Below are positions 16,346 to 24,727 of a stretch of DNA of 64,000 nucleotides, piece by piece. The translations under genes and the position numbers were made by a program. Location of the stretch: the NCBI GenBank assembly GCA_016187335.1, contig JACPJW010000001.1, positions 192,547 through 256,546 of the forward strand, read 5' to 3'. The notes beneath the pieces are model-generated. The model ran no database searches. It worked only from the letters and a program-made list of their open reading frames with translations, and was not told where the DNA came from. Numbering within the stretch: position 1 is the stretch's first letter; every line of letters begins with the position of its first letter. Source of the stretch: Candidatus Aenigmatarchaeota archaeon (GTDB taxonomy: Archaea; Aenigmatarchaeota; Aenigmatarchaeia; GW2011-AR5).

Positions 16346-17176
16346 ATCCCCGGGGTAGCTTTTTGAGACCGAAGTGCTCATAATCTGAAGCCTTTCGAGC
16401 TTCATTGCGTTCAGCAACCCAAAATTAGCATGAAATTTTCTGACCATCTCCTCGCCGTAAATAGCGAAGGAGTAATTCGATATTGAAGAGCATTTTATTT
16501 CAAGCCCTTCAAGAACCGAAATTATGAACCTCAATGAACTCTCGTCTTTCTGGGTGAAAGTTATCCTCGCCCGCTTGTTCTTGACGTTTGCGGAAGGAAC
16601 ATGGCCTTCCGCGTCGAAGAATCCGGCAATATAGGACTTCTGGATTTCTATATCCGAAGCCCTGATTATCTCCGGAACCGACTTGTGAAGTTTCCCGTCA
16701 ACCATCATACTGATCATGTAGTATAACGGCTTGGACGAGATGTCAAGGTACTTTTCACCTATATGCTTCTGGTACCTTACGTGCGGGGTCACTTCGAAAA
16801 TCCGCTGGAATATATCGCGCAGACTTTCGACCCAAGTTGAGTTTGCAGAATCATAAATCCGCACCCAGTGCTTTCCTTTCGAGCGAATCAAGGAACCGTC
16901 CCGCATTGCGCCTAGAAGATATGCCAATTGCAGTGTTAGTTCTTCTGGCACTTTAACTCGTGTATATGCTGAACCGGTTCCTGATTTGAGGTGCGTTACA
17001 GAACCAATAATTTCAGGATATTTCTCCGCCAGAAAGGAAAGCGGGAAGGAATTCAGTCTTTTCCACTTCCTTATCTTGCTGCTTTCTATGCGAATTTCCA
17101 TCAATCTTGGTTCCAGGATCTCTGCTCTTACCGTAGTGCCGGTTTCCAGAATTCCCTGGAGTAACTTAAATTTCAT
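16337..17176 (-). CDS. LAGLIDADG homing endonuclease in 23S intron
   Basis: A 279-residue protein with two LAGLIDADG helices, LAYLLGAMRDGS (near residue 86) and SYIAGFFDAEGH (near 185), the second carrying the acidic residues that hold metal. Such enzymes cut the intron-less allele and drive intron homing. An N-terminal basic extension of about 80 residues (SKIRKWKRLNSFPLSFL) may bind DNA. The gene lies almost wholly in the intron; its last codons run past the probable 3' splice site into the exon. It resembles the endonuclease at 48569-49180 in 16S (PELAYLLGAMRDxS, FFDAEG). Confidence 0.9.
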   Translation of the reverse strand: MKFKLLQGILETGTTVRAEILEPRLMEIRIESSKIRKWKRLNSFPLSFLAEKYPEIIGSVTHLKSGTGSAYTRVKVPEELTLQLAYLLGAMRDGSLIRSKGKHWVRIYDSANSTWVESLRDIFQRIFEVTPHVRYQKHIGEKYLDISSKPLYYMISMMVDGKLHKSVPEIIRASDIEIQKSYIAGFFDAEGHVPSANVKNKRARITFTQKDESSLRFIISVLEGLEIKCSSISNYSFAIYGEEMVRKFHANFGLLNAMKLERLQIMSTSVSKSYPGDMK

Positions 17177-17183
17177 TGAGGCT
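16366..17183 (-). other. 23S intron with LAGLIDADG gene (boundaries approximate)
   Basis: About 820 nt between exon blocks CUGACC and AAAAGCUACCCC. AAAAAGC is present at both ends, so the exact splice point is ambiguous. GACC/GGUC can form the central helix but a good inner helix was not found by hand. Confidence 0.75.
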
Positions 17184-17361
17184 TTTTGGTCAGAGTAGAA
17201 TATAAGGATTGCTGAACTGGGGTGAACACTTCGCGTTTTCTCATGTCACAGCCAGCCATCCAGGCCAAGCTGCGTATCGCTAGCTCACGCTTTCACGGTT
17301 GGACACCATTCTGTTAGGAGTCCAATCAATGCAGCTTTTGCGCTTGCACTCTACCCTCGAT

Positions 17362-17407
17362 AATCAGGAAACTTTCCGTTTTGATGAAACTTTTCTGAAA
17401 AGTTTCT
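17362..17407 (-). other. 23S type 1 mini-intron, 46 nt
   Basis: Joined exons CCUCGGUCAGAA | AUCGAGGGUAGAG match the archaeal block ending in AAAUCGCGCGUAGAG. BHB: central UCAG/CUGA, bulges AAA and UUA, inner helix GAAACUUU/GGAAAGUUUC. The first AAAAGUUUC and the linker AUCAAAACGG lie between. Confidence 0.9.
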
Positions 17408-17445
17408 TTCTGACCGAGGTGAGCTGCACTTAGAGGGCGTCTGAT

Positions 17446-17488
17446 ATTAAGTCTAGCAGAGCGTTCTTCATTGCTAGCCCTGCAGGAT
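17446..17488 (-). other. 23S probable mini-intron, about 43 nt
   Basis: An extra segment within the hairpin closed by GCGUCUGA/UCAGACGC; archaeal 23S has only about 11 loop bases here. Central helix AAAG/CUUA has one mismatch, so the site is less secure than the others. Confidence 0.55.
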
Positions 17489-17798
17489 ATCTTTTCAGAC
17501 GCGTACCGCCCCAGCCAAACTGCCCATCTGTTACTGTCCCATAGCTATGCTATGGTAAGCAGTAAAGTCGAAAAAGGTCGGTGTTACACTTTCGACTCCA
17601 CGCCACCTTACAGCAGCGCTTCGACGTCTCCCGACTACTCTATACAATCCCGACTTTACCACAACAACAGACTGCAGTAAAGCTCCACGGGGTCTACTCT
17701 TCCCACTGGAGGTCCCTGGCCTAATCACCAGGACAATAGTTTCGCCGAGTTCCAGCCCGGGACAGCGACCACCTCGTTAATCTATCATGCAGGCCAAC

Positions 17799-17926
17799 GT
17801 TTACAGCCCCTTCCTGATATGTTCTTGCGCAGAAAGCGTAAGCTTTCTGGCATCTCAAAGAGCTTTGCTCTTTGCAGATTTCCGCAAGCGCTTTTCTTCC
17901 AAGAAAAGGGCTTCAAGAAAGGGCTT
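17799..17926 (-). other. 23S type 2 intron with nested hairpin pair, 128 nt
   Basis: Exons CCAAUUAAAU | GUUGGCCUGCAUGA restore the 7-base loop of the conserved helix before CCUGCACGA. BHB: central UUAA/GUAA (one A-G), inner AGCCC/GGGCU. It carries CCCUUUUC, GAAAAG, CGCUUGCGG and then a complete paired-hairpin repeat (17830-17872). Confidence 0.82.
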
Positions 17927-17944
17927 ATTTAATTGGCAAGGGAT

Positions 17945-18017
17945 TTAGCGAACCCTCTGTCGCCATGACAGAACGTTGAGTCTCACGCAAGCGCCCTTTG
18001 CAGTGCAAAAGGGGTTT
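17945..18017 (-). other. 23S type 2-like mini-intron, 73 nt
   Basis: Exons AAGGUAGCGUA | AUCCCUUGCC restore AAGGUAGCGAAAUUCCUUG, one of the most conserved 23S blocks. BHB: central AGCG/CGCU, bulges UAA and AAA, inner AACCC/GGGUU. Contains CCCUUUUGC/GCAAAGGG and linker CGCUUGCG. Confidence 0.88.
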
Positions 18018-18039
18018 TACGCTACCTTAAGACCCTCAT

Positions 18040-18081
18040 CACCGACGAAGCACTGTCATCTGATCAGACGTGCTTCAGTCT
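18040..18081 (-). other. 23S probable mini-intron, about 42 nt
   Basis: Extra bases between CCCUAACUCU and AUGAGGGUCUUAAGG, where the conserved form is GUAACUAUAACGGUCCUAAGG. It contains GAAGCAC/GUGCUUC. Exact splice bases not resolved. Confidence 0.6.
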
Positions 18082-18673
18082 AGAGTTAGGGCCGGCCTAC
18101 AGCGGGGCTTAGCCCGGTTGAAACCAGGTTTGACACACCACTAGTGGCCACGACTCACTGACCATAGAAAGCCTTTCGACTTGTCGGTCAGTTACGTTTT
18201 TGTTAAACAGTCGGGTGGCCCTTGTCACTGCGACCTGCTTGTCCCCAAGCAGGCATGCGTTCTACCGAAGATACCGCACTAATTTGCCGAATTCCCTGGG
18301 CTGGATTATCTCGAACACCTTCGCCTTCTCGGCGAGGGGCACCTGTGTCGGTTATTGGTACGAGCAGCCCACACCGTAACCTGCCTGCTTTTTTAAGAGC
18401 TCCGGGAATCGCCCGAACTTCCCTAAAGGGAAGCCGTTCGCATCTTCCTCAGGTTCTCGCCATGATGACACTCCCCCGAGTTCAATGCTTAAGCATGGCG
18501 ACGGCCATGCTCAGGATATCCCGAAGCGTTAGCGGCAGGATAAGTATCGGCTGGTTCCGGAATATTAACCGGATTTCCTTTCCCGCGCGTCTTCCTAAGA
18601 GCACGGTTAGGATCGACTGACCCCCAGAAGATAAACTTTACTGGGGAACCCTTGCCCCTCAGGTGGTAGGGAA

Positions 18674-18986
18674 TTGAGTGCAAGAAGAAGGTGAATTAGC
18701 GACTTTCACGAAGTGCTTTAATGAAATAAATACCTAATGTTAATCCGGATACAAGCTTCGCTGCACCGGTCCAAATAAAAGAAGGGTTACCGGTTGCTCG
18801 ATAAGCCATAATATCGGTAGCTCCGTCTGCTAAAAGACTTACGCTACCGACTGGAATTCCTATAGCAGTAACGTATGGATTCATTTCCTGTGAAATTCTT
18901 TCAATTCTGTCTGGAGGTTTTTGAAATTCCATATGTCACTACTAATAGATGAGAATTTAAAGCCTATCATTCGCTTTTTGGAGCTT
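18674..18986 (-). other. 23S insertion of about 313 nt carrying a protein gene
   Basis: The insertion separates GCGGGAA-like and UUCCCUACC exon arms. GAAGAAG (18984-18990 on the sense strand) and CUUCUUC (18684-18690) could form an inner helix, but no strict BHB was found. Most of it is the membrane-protein gene below with its own promoter. Confidence 0.7.
18696..18932 (-). CDS. Small membrane protein encoded inside 23S, 78 aa
   Basis: Starts MEFQKPPDRIERISQEMNPY, then two hydrophobic segments (about residues 20-36 and 52-72, SFIWTGAAKLVSGLTLGIYF) and a basic end KALRESR. ATG 18932 has a TATA-like CTTTAAATTC about 26 bases upstream on the sense strand, so it can be transcribed leaderless from its own promoter. 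It has no endonuclease features. Its presence in an rRNA insertion is unexpected; either it rode in with an element or the intron tolerates cargo. Confidence 0.65.
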   Translation of the reverse strand: MEFQKPPDRIERISQEMNPYVTAIGIPVGSVSLLADGATDIMAYRATGNPSFIWTGAAKLVSGLTLGIYFIKALRESR

Positions 18987-19183
18987 CTTCCCGCATTTCT
19001 CGCCCTACTAATGCTACTCCCACCAGGATCCTCTTTGCTGCAAGGTCCACACTTCCTCACGGAAACGCTTCTGCCCTCGCAGCACGCCTCCTTACCACTT
19101 GCGATTGCTCACAAGTCCGCAGTATCGGTGGTTTCCTTAGCCCCGTCCATTTTCTCCGCCTTGACTCTCGATGGGTCCGCTAT

Positions 19184-19347
19184 TTCGCGGAAAGCCCCTT
19201 TTTCTTGTAAGAAAAAGTCCCTTGGGTTCAAAAAGAACTTTAACTCGCTTCGCTCGGATATTATTTTTAATAATATAGCGAGCATTAGCGAGCCTTGTGT
19301 CTTTCTTTTCCCAAGGGTTTTCTTTCTTCAGAAAGAAAAGGCTTTCT
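19184..19347 (-). other. 23S intron, 164 nt
   Basis: Exons AACGCGUA | AUAGCGGACC restore the conserved GCGUAAUAGC. BHB is perfect: central CGCG/CGCG, bulges UAA and AAA, inner GAAAGCC/GGCUUUC. Inside are stacked hairpins (UUUUCUUUC/GAAAGAAAA, CCCUUGGG/CCCAAGGG, GCUCGCUA/UAGCGAGC-type repeats). Confidence 0.9.
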
Positions 19348-19660
19348 TACGCGTTGTTTAAATGGTGGCTGCTTCTAAGCCAACATCCCCATTGTCTGAG
19401 AATCAGGACCAGATTCAGTGACACTTAGAAAACACTTTGGGACCTTAACTGCAGTCCGGGTTCGTTCCCTCTCGGATACCAGAATTACTCCGGCACCCTC
19501 ACTCCCGCTCACGCGATAACGGATTCGGAGTTTGACAAGGCAGGTGGGGATCTCTCCCCTTGGCTGTCTAATCAGTGCTCTACCCCGTTATCTGCTAAGA
19601 GCGAGGCTGTCCTGAGAGACATTTCAGGAGGAACCAGCTATCACCAGATTCGATTGGCTT

Positions 19661-19729
19661 TTGGTGTTCGCGAATAGCATACTGAATCTGCGAACAGCAA
19701 ATTCAGAATAGCTTTAGCTATTCTCGAAT
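19661..19729 (-). other. 23S mini-intron, 69 nt
   Basis: Exons GGGGUGAA | AAGCCAAUCGAAU restore GGGGUGAAAGGCCAAUC. BHB: central GGUG/CACC, bulges AAA and AAA, inner UUCG plus GAAUAGC pairing with GCUAUUC plus CGAA. Confidence 0.88.
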
Positions 19730-19835
19730 TTCACCCCTAACCCCAGGTCACCCGAAGGGTTTGGACCACAACCGGTAACAGGCCTCCACCCGCCTTTCGG
19801 CAGGCTTCGCCTTGCCCAGGGCTAGATCATCTGGT

Positions 19836-20738
19836 CGCCCGGTCAGAGAATGAGTTTTATGAGGTTTGTATGAATATCAGATTTTGTTTTGCCCAATTCG
19901 CTTGGCTTTAAGCCATATGAATTGGCAGCGAATTTCAGAAGTTGTGATTTTGGAATTCCCTTCCATAATCCATTTCCGCTAATTTTCACGCCTTCAACAA
20001 AGCCGATTTCCCTTTCAAATTTCTTTATGTTCTCAGGTTTTCTAAGCAACACTGCATCTTTCAGCATTGTTGGCTTGTACCCAAGTTTTTCAAGCAACCC
20101 GAAGTATTGTTTCCTAAGATTTGGATGTTCTGAATAAAGTTTTACGCATCTGTCGAAACGGAAACCGTATCTTGCCTTTCCGATATTGAAGATTACAGTT
20201 CCATCTCCGGTGAATGCGTATCTTAGAAATTGCTTTCCGAGTTCAGAGTTGCTTAAGATGAACTCCGGAATTATTGTTCCCGGATATTTGTTTTCTGCTT
20301 TGTTGTAGGCGAGCGTTCTGTAAGACGGCGAATAACTAATGAGCTCTGCGGCAGCCTTTCTGCTTATTCCACTCTTGACTTCCCATGAACCTTTGTAGAT
20401 TCTTTTTCGAAGTTTAAGATGGAAAATCTCGAAGATGAGCCTTTCAAATTCCGCAACAAGTTCATTGGAGTTAGAAGTGAAAGAAATACTCCATAATCCC
20501 GATTTCTTGTTGCACCAAAGGCTGCCGTCTGTAATCAGAAGCCCTATTAGTTGAGCCATCTTGCCTTGTCTTTCATCAATCTCATTAATTTCGGTTTTGC
20601 CGAAATTTTGATTAATGAAATTTAATTTCATGCTTGTTATTAAGGCGAAGCGGGCTTATCTTGCTTTCGTGTCGAAGACCGAAAGAAAGAATATGTCCCG
20701 CTGAGCCAGATAACAAACCTCTAACTCACTCCCCGACT
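19836..20738 (-). other. 23S intron with LAGLIDADG gene, 903 nt
   Basis: Exons AGACCCGAA | ACCAGAUGAUCUAGCCC restore the conserved GACCCGAAACCGGGUGAUCUA block. BHB: central CCCG/CGGG, bulges AAA and CGA, inner GUC/GAC followed by GAGUGAG/CUCAUUC. Confidence 0.92.
19843..20631 (-). CDS. LAGLIDADG homing endonuclease in 23S intron
   Basis: A 262-residue protein with motifs QLIGLLITDGS (near residue 27) and FLRYAFTGDGT (near 134), each with the catalytic Asp. It is divergent from the other two endonucleases here, in spacing and in its short second motif, so it was probably acquired independently. The ORF nearly fills the intron and stays within it. Confidence 0.9.
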   Translation of the reverse strand: MKLNFINQNFGKTEINEIDERQGKMAQLIGLLITDGSLWCNKKSGLWSISFTSNSNELVAEFERLIFEIFHLKLRKRIYKGSWEVKSGISRKAAAELISYSPSYRTLAYNKAENKYPGTIIPEFILSNSELGKQFLRYAFTGDGTVIFNIGKARYGFRFDRCVKLYSEHPNLRKQYFGLLEKLGYKPTMLKDAVLLRKPENIKKFEREIGFVEGVKISGNGLWKGIPKSQLLKFAANSYGLKPSELGKTKSDIHTNLIKLIL

Positions 20739-21482
20739 TTCGGGTCTTATTCCAGTGACTTCCGCGCTTTCACACGGGGCGCCTCGCTGCCTGCGCGCGC
20801 TCGCTTTCGCTGCGGTTCCCTTAGTTAACCTTGCCACTAGAATAAACTCCCTGGCCCGTTTTTCAAAACGGACACCGCTTTTGTTTCTCTTGCGAGAACG
20901 TTAGGCGGCTAACTGTAGCTGCCAGGTTTCAGGTTCTTTTCAGCACCTATTACGGTTGCTTTTCAGCTTTCCGTCGCCGTACTAATGCGCTATCGGACTT
21001 GACGAATATTTAGGATTGGGTCTGAATGCGACCCGCGTTCCGACTCCAAATCCGAGGAATCGTACTCTGGATACCCGCCGTTGCACTTCCTGCCTTCCCT
21101 TACGCGGCTATCACGCTGTGTCGCGCCCCTTTCCAGGGGTCTTCGGGTCAGCAGGCAAGAGCAGGCACGGGTCCAAACACCACATTGCCCCGCACTCGTC
21201 GCGCAGGGCTTCGGTTTGTCCTGTTCCCTTTTCACTCGCCGTTACTGGGGGAATCGAATTTCTTTCTTTTCCTGCCCTTACTAAAATGTTTTAATTTTGG
21301 GCGTTCGCCCTTCAGAACAGACTTCCGCATCTTTCAGATGCGGGATTTATCTCTGAAGTTGATGCCTATCGGCATTGGGCAATCTCCGGTTCAAAGGCTG
21401 CATGCGCCTACCCGGAGCTTATCGCAGCTTGCCACAACCTTCGTCGCATGTCAAGCCAGGCCATCCTCCTGACAGCTTGGGA

Positions 21483-21519
21483 GCTAGCTATCTTCTTTCC
21501 TAAGGCGTTCGCCGCTAAC
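21483..21519 (-). other. 5' half of the 23S processing stem
   Basis: On the sense strand GTTAGCG, GCCTTAGGAAA and TAGCTAGC stand just before the 23S 5' end. Perfect complements TTTCCTAAGGC (15715-15725), CGCTAAC (15689-15695) and GCTAGC (15733-15738) follow its 3' end. The stem would loop out the whole 5.7-kb 23S region for pre-rRNA cutting. Confidence 0.85.
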
Positions 21520-21603
21520 AAAGCTACACTTTAGGCATAGCTTTGCAAACGGCTAACTATTGCTCCAGCCTCGACCTGTGACTGCATCATATGCGTGAAT
21601 AAT

Positions 21604-21617
21604 CAGTATAATTATTT
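21604..21617 (-). promoter_or_regulatory. Probable 23S promoter (TATA)
   Basis: Sense AAATAATTATACTG, about 85 bases before the processing stem. It is the best TATA box close to the gene. Confidence 0.4.
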
Positions 21618-21619
21618 CG

Positions 21620-22010
21620 CTCTGCATTTCACCAATCAGCACGCTGACCGGCTCATGAAATGAAAGGCAGACTCTGCTTTGAAACAAAATCCGCCGTTTT
21701 TATCAAATGGAAAGCCAAGTTCGCACGTTTTCCTGGATTGGCATGCAAACCTCTGATTTCCTTTCTGCTTTGGCAAACCGTTTTGGTACAACTTTTTTGA
21801 AAAGTTGTTCAGAGAAAGAACAGCATAGCGTCACGGCACAAAACGAGATAATTCTGCGCCACCTACACTGCAACCCGCACGCCCTGTCACGGCGCACAAA
21901 GCCACTCTGAACAGCTTCGGTTAACCAATCAACATGAATGTAAATTTTGAACTTTTCCCTTTTGAAGTTCTACAAATAGCGCAGGATTCCTGACCCTGAC
22001 ACGGTAACCT
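21620..22010 (-). ncRNA. Unassigned structured RNA upstream of 23S
   Basis: No ORF on either strand looks real. A TATA-like CTTTTAATATTTG lies near 22030, the segment is GC-rich on the sense strand like a stable RNA, and it contains a type 1 element (sense AACAACUUUU, AAAAGUUG, ACCAAAACGG at about 21774-21806) and a degenerate second one near 21945. These elements otherwise occur in RNA genes. I could not match it to 5S, SRP RNA or a tRNA by eye. Confidence 0.35.
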
Positions 22011-22082
22011 ACATTATACAATATCAAATATTAAAAGATTTTTTCGTAGATTCGTGGGTTAAATTAAACTACAGAAGAAGAA

Positions 22083-22334
22083 TCATTTGCCGGAAATTAT
22101 GTACGCTAAATATCTTCCCGGACTTGTTGTAACATGAAATATTTCGCCCCCTGCCGGCCCGAAAGTATCATGACTGTATGTTCTTAACGTATCTTCTATG
22201 AGAGTTCTGTCTGCTCCTTTGCTTGCTAAAGGATAAACGAGCGCCGCCGCGCCTAAATTTATTACGATAAGCCCTGTGAGTATCCCTTTGGCAGCGCCTC
22301 TAGCAGCACTGCCTGCAAAACGTTGTAAAGACAT
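22083..22334 (-). CDS. Small membrane protein, 83 aa
   Basis: Starts MSLQRFAGSAARGAAKG, with one clear membrane helix (residues 17-38, ILTGLIVINLGAAALVYPLA) and a polar tail. Short AT-rich promoter (TTATAAGTAAC-like) directly upstream, as for a leaderless gene. Function unknown. Confidence 0.65.
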   Translation of the reverse strand: MSLQRFAGSAARGAAKGILTGLIVINLGAAALVYPLASKGADRTLIEDTLRTYSHDTFGPAGGEIFHVTTSPGRYLAYIISGK

Positions 22335-22417
22335 AGTTACTTATAAGTAATTACATATTTATATACTTTCGCATTGTTCGCCCGTGATTATAAATATCCC
22401 TTCGCCGAAATAAATTC

Positions 22418-22657
22418 ATGCCCCGCATCGGCGAAGGCTTCGGCACTATCAACGCGTTCCTGCTCACCCTGCTGATTATATTGGGAGTCTCTTTCTTCCT
22501 TATTCTTCTCGGGCTTGTTTATTTTGTCATAAACCTGTGGATAGTAAAATTCGGCTCAGCGTTGCTGGGATACAGCCCTGACAGCAACTTCGCGATTCTT
22601 GCCGCGGCTCTGCTCACCGTCGCAGGCATTGTTGGCGGCACTTGGATGAGAAGATAA
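22418..22657 (+). CDS. Small membrane protein, 79 aa
   Basis: Two long hydrophobic segments (residues 11-42 and 53-74) separated by a short polar loop GYSPDSN. Divergent from the preceding gene. TATA-like TTATAAATATCC lies about 25 bases before the ATG. No functional motif. Confidence 0.65.
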   Translation: MPRIGEGFGTINAFLLTLLIILGVSFFLILLGLVYFVINLWIVKFGSALLGYSPDSNFAILAAALLTVAGIVGGTWMRR

Positions 22658-22733
22658 TGTTAGATATTGCTGACAATTCAGTCTCAAAATCCATTAAGAA
22701 TTTCTTCAGGAAGCGAGAAGAAGGAAGGATGAA

Positions 22734-23222
22734 TTATCTCACTTGTACTCGTCTTTCATAGTACGGGGCGTAGCCGAATTCAAGGTGTCTTAACAAATCG
22801 CACGGATTCGTCAAAACAGACTTGTCGTCAATCCTTGTGGTTGAACTCAACATAACACCTTTGCGTCTTGGATCCTCCCAAGTTCTGTTCAGGGACGGAA
22901 CATAAATCAGGAATGGATGAATTTCCTTAGCATGAAACTCATATCTTCTTCCTGCAATTGTTCCGTATTGAATGTGATTAAGATAATAAAGAAAGGTATC
23001 AGGTCTTCCAACTATCGGGTAGTAGAGATCGTAACCCTCCACCTCTAGGTACCTCTCCCCATCGCTTATAGACTTCGGAGGACATCGTCTGTCAAACGTT
23101 CTAGCTATCACAGGATTGGATTCCTTGTAAGGCGGTGTCTTAGCATGATCGGCAGAAACAGGACCTGCCATCAAGAGCAGAGATGATAATAACAATCCGA
23201 ATTTCGCTAATCTGCTAGTCAT
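22734..23222 (-). CDS. Secreted protein, 162 aa
   Basis: Signal peptide at residues 1-24 (MTSRLAKFGLLLSSLLLMAG, cleavage after VSA). Mature part polar and aromatic with two Cys (RRCPP and TNPCDLL) that could form a disulfide. I know no family. Overlaps the end of the upstream membrane-protein gene by 8 bases, so they form an operon. Confidence 0.65.
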   Translation of the reverse strand: MTSRLAKFGLLLSSLLLMAGPVSADHAKTPPYKESNPVIARTFDRRCPPKSISDGERYLEVEGYDLYYPIVGRPDTFLYYLNHIQYGTIAGRRYEFHAKEIHPFLIYVPSLNRTWEDPRRKGVMLSSTTRIDDKSVLTNPCDLLRHLEFGYAPYYERRVQVR

Positions 23223-23499
23223 ACAATCCTCCTCTCATAATATCGAACACAATCAGCAGCAGCCCGAGAAACAAAATCACGTTGCCGTACAAATCCCACG
23301 GCTTCGGGAACGTCTGCGTCAGCGCCGTTGCTTTAAGCATTCCTCCAATTACGGCAGCCACAACGCCCGCGGCAGCCACGGGATATTTCTGCTTTTTTTT
23401 CTTGGCCCAGTTGAAGCAGTTTTTGCATTTCAGGGAGATGGCATTCCCAAGGCCGAGTTCGAGGGTGCCGGCGTCCTTGCTGCGTTTTTTCCGTGCCAT
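23215..23499 (-). CDS. Small membrane protein with CxxC, 94 aa
   Basis: Basic start (MARKKRSKDAG), CKNC near residue 25, a lysine stretch and two membrane helices (about 40-56 and 72-88). Operon partner of the secreted protein downstream. Function unknown. Confidence 0.65.
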   Translation of the reverse strand: MARKKRSKDAGTLELGLGNAISLKCKNCFNWAKKKKQKYPVAAAGVVAAVIGGMLKATALTQTFPKPWDLYGNVILFLGLLLIVFDIMRGGLYD

Positions 23500-23533
23500 A
23501 AGAAAAATTGGGAAAAGCGGGATATAAAGTTGA

Positions 23534-24511
23534 TTATTTTGCCGGCTCCGCGTAGCGGATATATATTTCGAAGAACTTCCTGAAAGTATCCTTGAAATGC
23601 CGCAGCATGAGCCGCTTCAATTTGTCCTCATGCCCGTTGTCAAATGCCGTAAGAGCCGACATATAAGCGCGCCGCGATGTTTTTCTGATAATAAGCGGCG
23701 GATAGCCGCTGTTTACAAGAATCACGTTTATCAGGAATCTCCCGACCCGGCCGTTGCCGTCCTCAAAGGGATGTATTTTCTCGAAACGTCCGTGAAAAAT
23801 CGCGGCTTTCTCCAGAGGATGAAGCCCTGAATTGTTGTACCATTCAATCAGTTTTCCCATTTCCTTTTCCACGTCTTCCGGCGGGGTTGTGGGGACTTCC
23901 CTTTCTGCCCGGAAAATAACATTCGGTATCCTCTTGTAGCCGGTCCTTGTGTCTATGTCTCTCATAAGGATTCTATGCATCCTTATGATGTCCTTCTGGG
24001 TTATCCCTAATTTCCGCCTCATTATAAGCTCGACGACGGCTCTGGAATTTCTTGTTTCGTATATCTCGCGCAGCGGCTTCCCGGGCACTGTCTCCTTTTC
24101 GAACATCACTATGGCGACGTCTTTCAGCGTCAGCGAATTGCCCTCTATTGCATTGGAATCGTAAGTGAAGTTGGCCGTGAACCGGTCAAGAATATCCTTT
24201 TTGCGTGCCTTGTCCAGTTTTTTGAGCAGCCTTGCGTAGCCAACCCCGGCGGCTTCTATCTTCCTCATCTCTTCGCTGGAAAAAATATAGCTGCCATTGT
24301 AATGCTTCGTTGCCCACTTTCCTGCCATATCCTTTTCCTTTTCGGAAAGGAAGGCGCTGTATTTCCTTGCCAGCGCACCGGAACCCTTCCTCTCGTCACC
24401 TTCCTCCAGGCGCTTTGTTATGGTCGTCACGGTGCCGTCGGGAAGCCGTATGGAGTGCGCCAGGTACGCGTATTTTCTTCCGCCTATCCTCTTCCATGAA
24501 ACCCTGACCAT
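23534..24511 (-). CDS. Fic family protein (predicted AMP-transferase)
   Basis: A 325-residue protein with the catalytic loop HPFEDGNGRVGR near residue 239, fully matching HPFx(D/E)GNGRxxR. Fic domains transfer AMP, usually from ATP, to Ser, Thr or Tyr of target proteins. The inhibitory motif (S/T)xxxE(G/N) is present as SNAIEG near residue 118, making it a self-inhibited class II type. An N-terminal extension (SWKRIGGRKYAYLAHSIRLPDG) resembles a small DNA- or RNA-binding strand region. The promoter sits within a 13-bp inverted repeat, suggesting autoregulation. Confidence 0.92.
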   Translation of the reverse strand: MVRVSWKRIGGRKYAYLAHSIRLPDGTVTTITKRLEEGDERKGSGALARKYSAFLSEKEKDMAGKWATKHYNGSYIFSSEEMRKIEAAGVGYARLLKKLDKARKKDILDRFTANFTYDSNAIEGNSLTLKDVAIVMFEKETVPGKPLREIYETRNSRAVVELIMRRKLGITQKDIIRMHRILMRDIDTRTGYKRIPNVIFRAEREVPTTPPEDVEKEMGKLIEWYNNSGLHPLEKAAIFHGRFEKIHPFEDGNGRVGRFLINVILVNSGYPPLIIRKTSRRAYMSALTAFDNGHEDKLKRLMLRHFKDTFRKFFEIYIRYAEPAK

Positions 24512-24519
24512 AAGGTGTC

Positions 24520-24563
24520 TTAACCTTACAAATATTTAAGCTTATCTATTTTTGTAAGGTTAA
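24520..24563 (-). promoter_or_regulatory. 13-bp inverted repeat flanking the fic TATA box
   Basis: TTAACCTTACAAA (24520-24532) and TTTGTAAGGTTAA (24551-24563) are perfect inverse complements. The TATA element (sense CTTAAATATT) lies between and into the proximal arm. This looks like an operator for a dimeric regulator. Confidence 0.65.
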
Positions 24564-24685
24564 TCAACAGAATAGGCCGCGGCTCCCTTCAGGCGCGAAT
24601 CTCCTTTCAGGACAGAAAACGCTTGCCGTTCCTCCGGCGGGAAGATGCCGGCTTCCTTCACCGTTTCTGCGCTTCCTGGGCGCAC
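24560..24685 (-). CDS. Possible 41-residue protein
   Basis: A GTG-started frame reads RPGSAETVKEAGIFPPEERQ then AFSVLKGDSRL to a stop. Composition is protein-like but no ribosome site or homology is visible, and it runs into the fic operator. Possibly a remnant of a longer gene. Confidence 0.25.
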   Translation of the reverse strand: MRPGSAETVKEAGIFPPEERQAFSVLKGDSRLKGAAAYSVD

Positions 24686-24727
24686 GGGAGGGCATATGAA
24701 AAATATGGAAGGGGTGGGGTATAAAGG

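Larger units (their letters stand above)
15739..21482 (-). rRNA. 23S ribosomal RNA with about 12 insertions
   Basis: The 5' part reads GGAUGGCCUGGCUUGACAU then GCUGCGAUAAGCUCCGGGU, and conserved domains IV-V follow (AAGGUAGCG, GGGGAUAA, the peptidyl-transferase region). The gene spans about 5744 nt, against about 2950 for an archaeal 23S. Removing the insertions listed separately leaves about 2960 nt. The ends are set by the processing stem that encloses the gene. No 16S or 5S gene is adjacent; 16S lies 25 kb away. Confidence 0.9.

Noticed and set aside
15779-21910. Open frames across the 23S region such as 21026-21472
   Set aside because: They overlap conserved rRNA core sequence; only the intron ORFs have protein-like composition and motifs.
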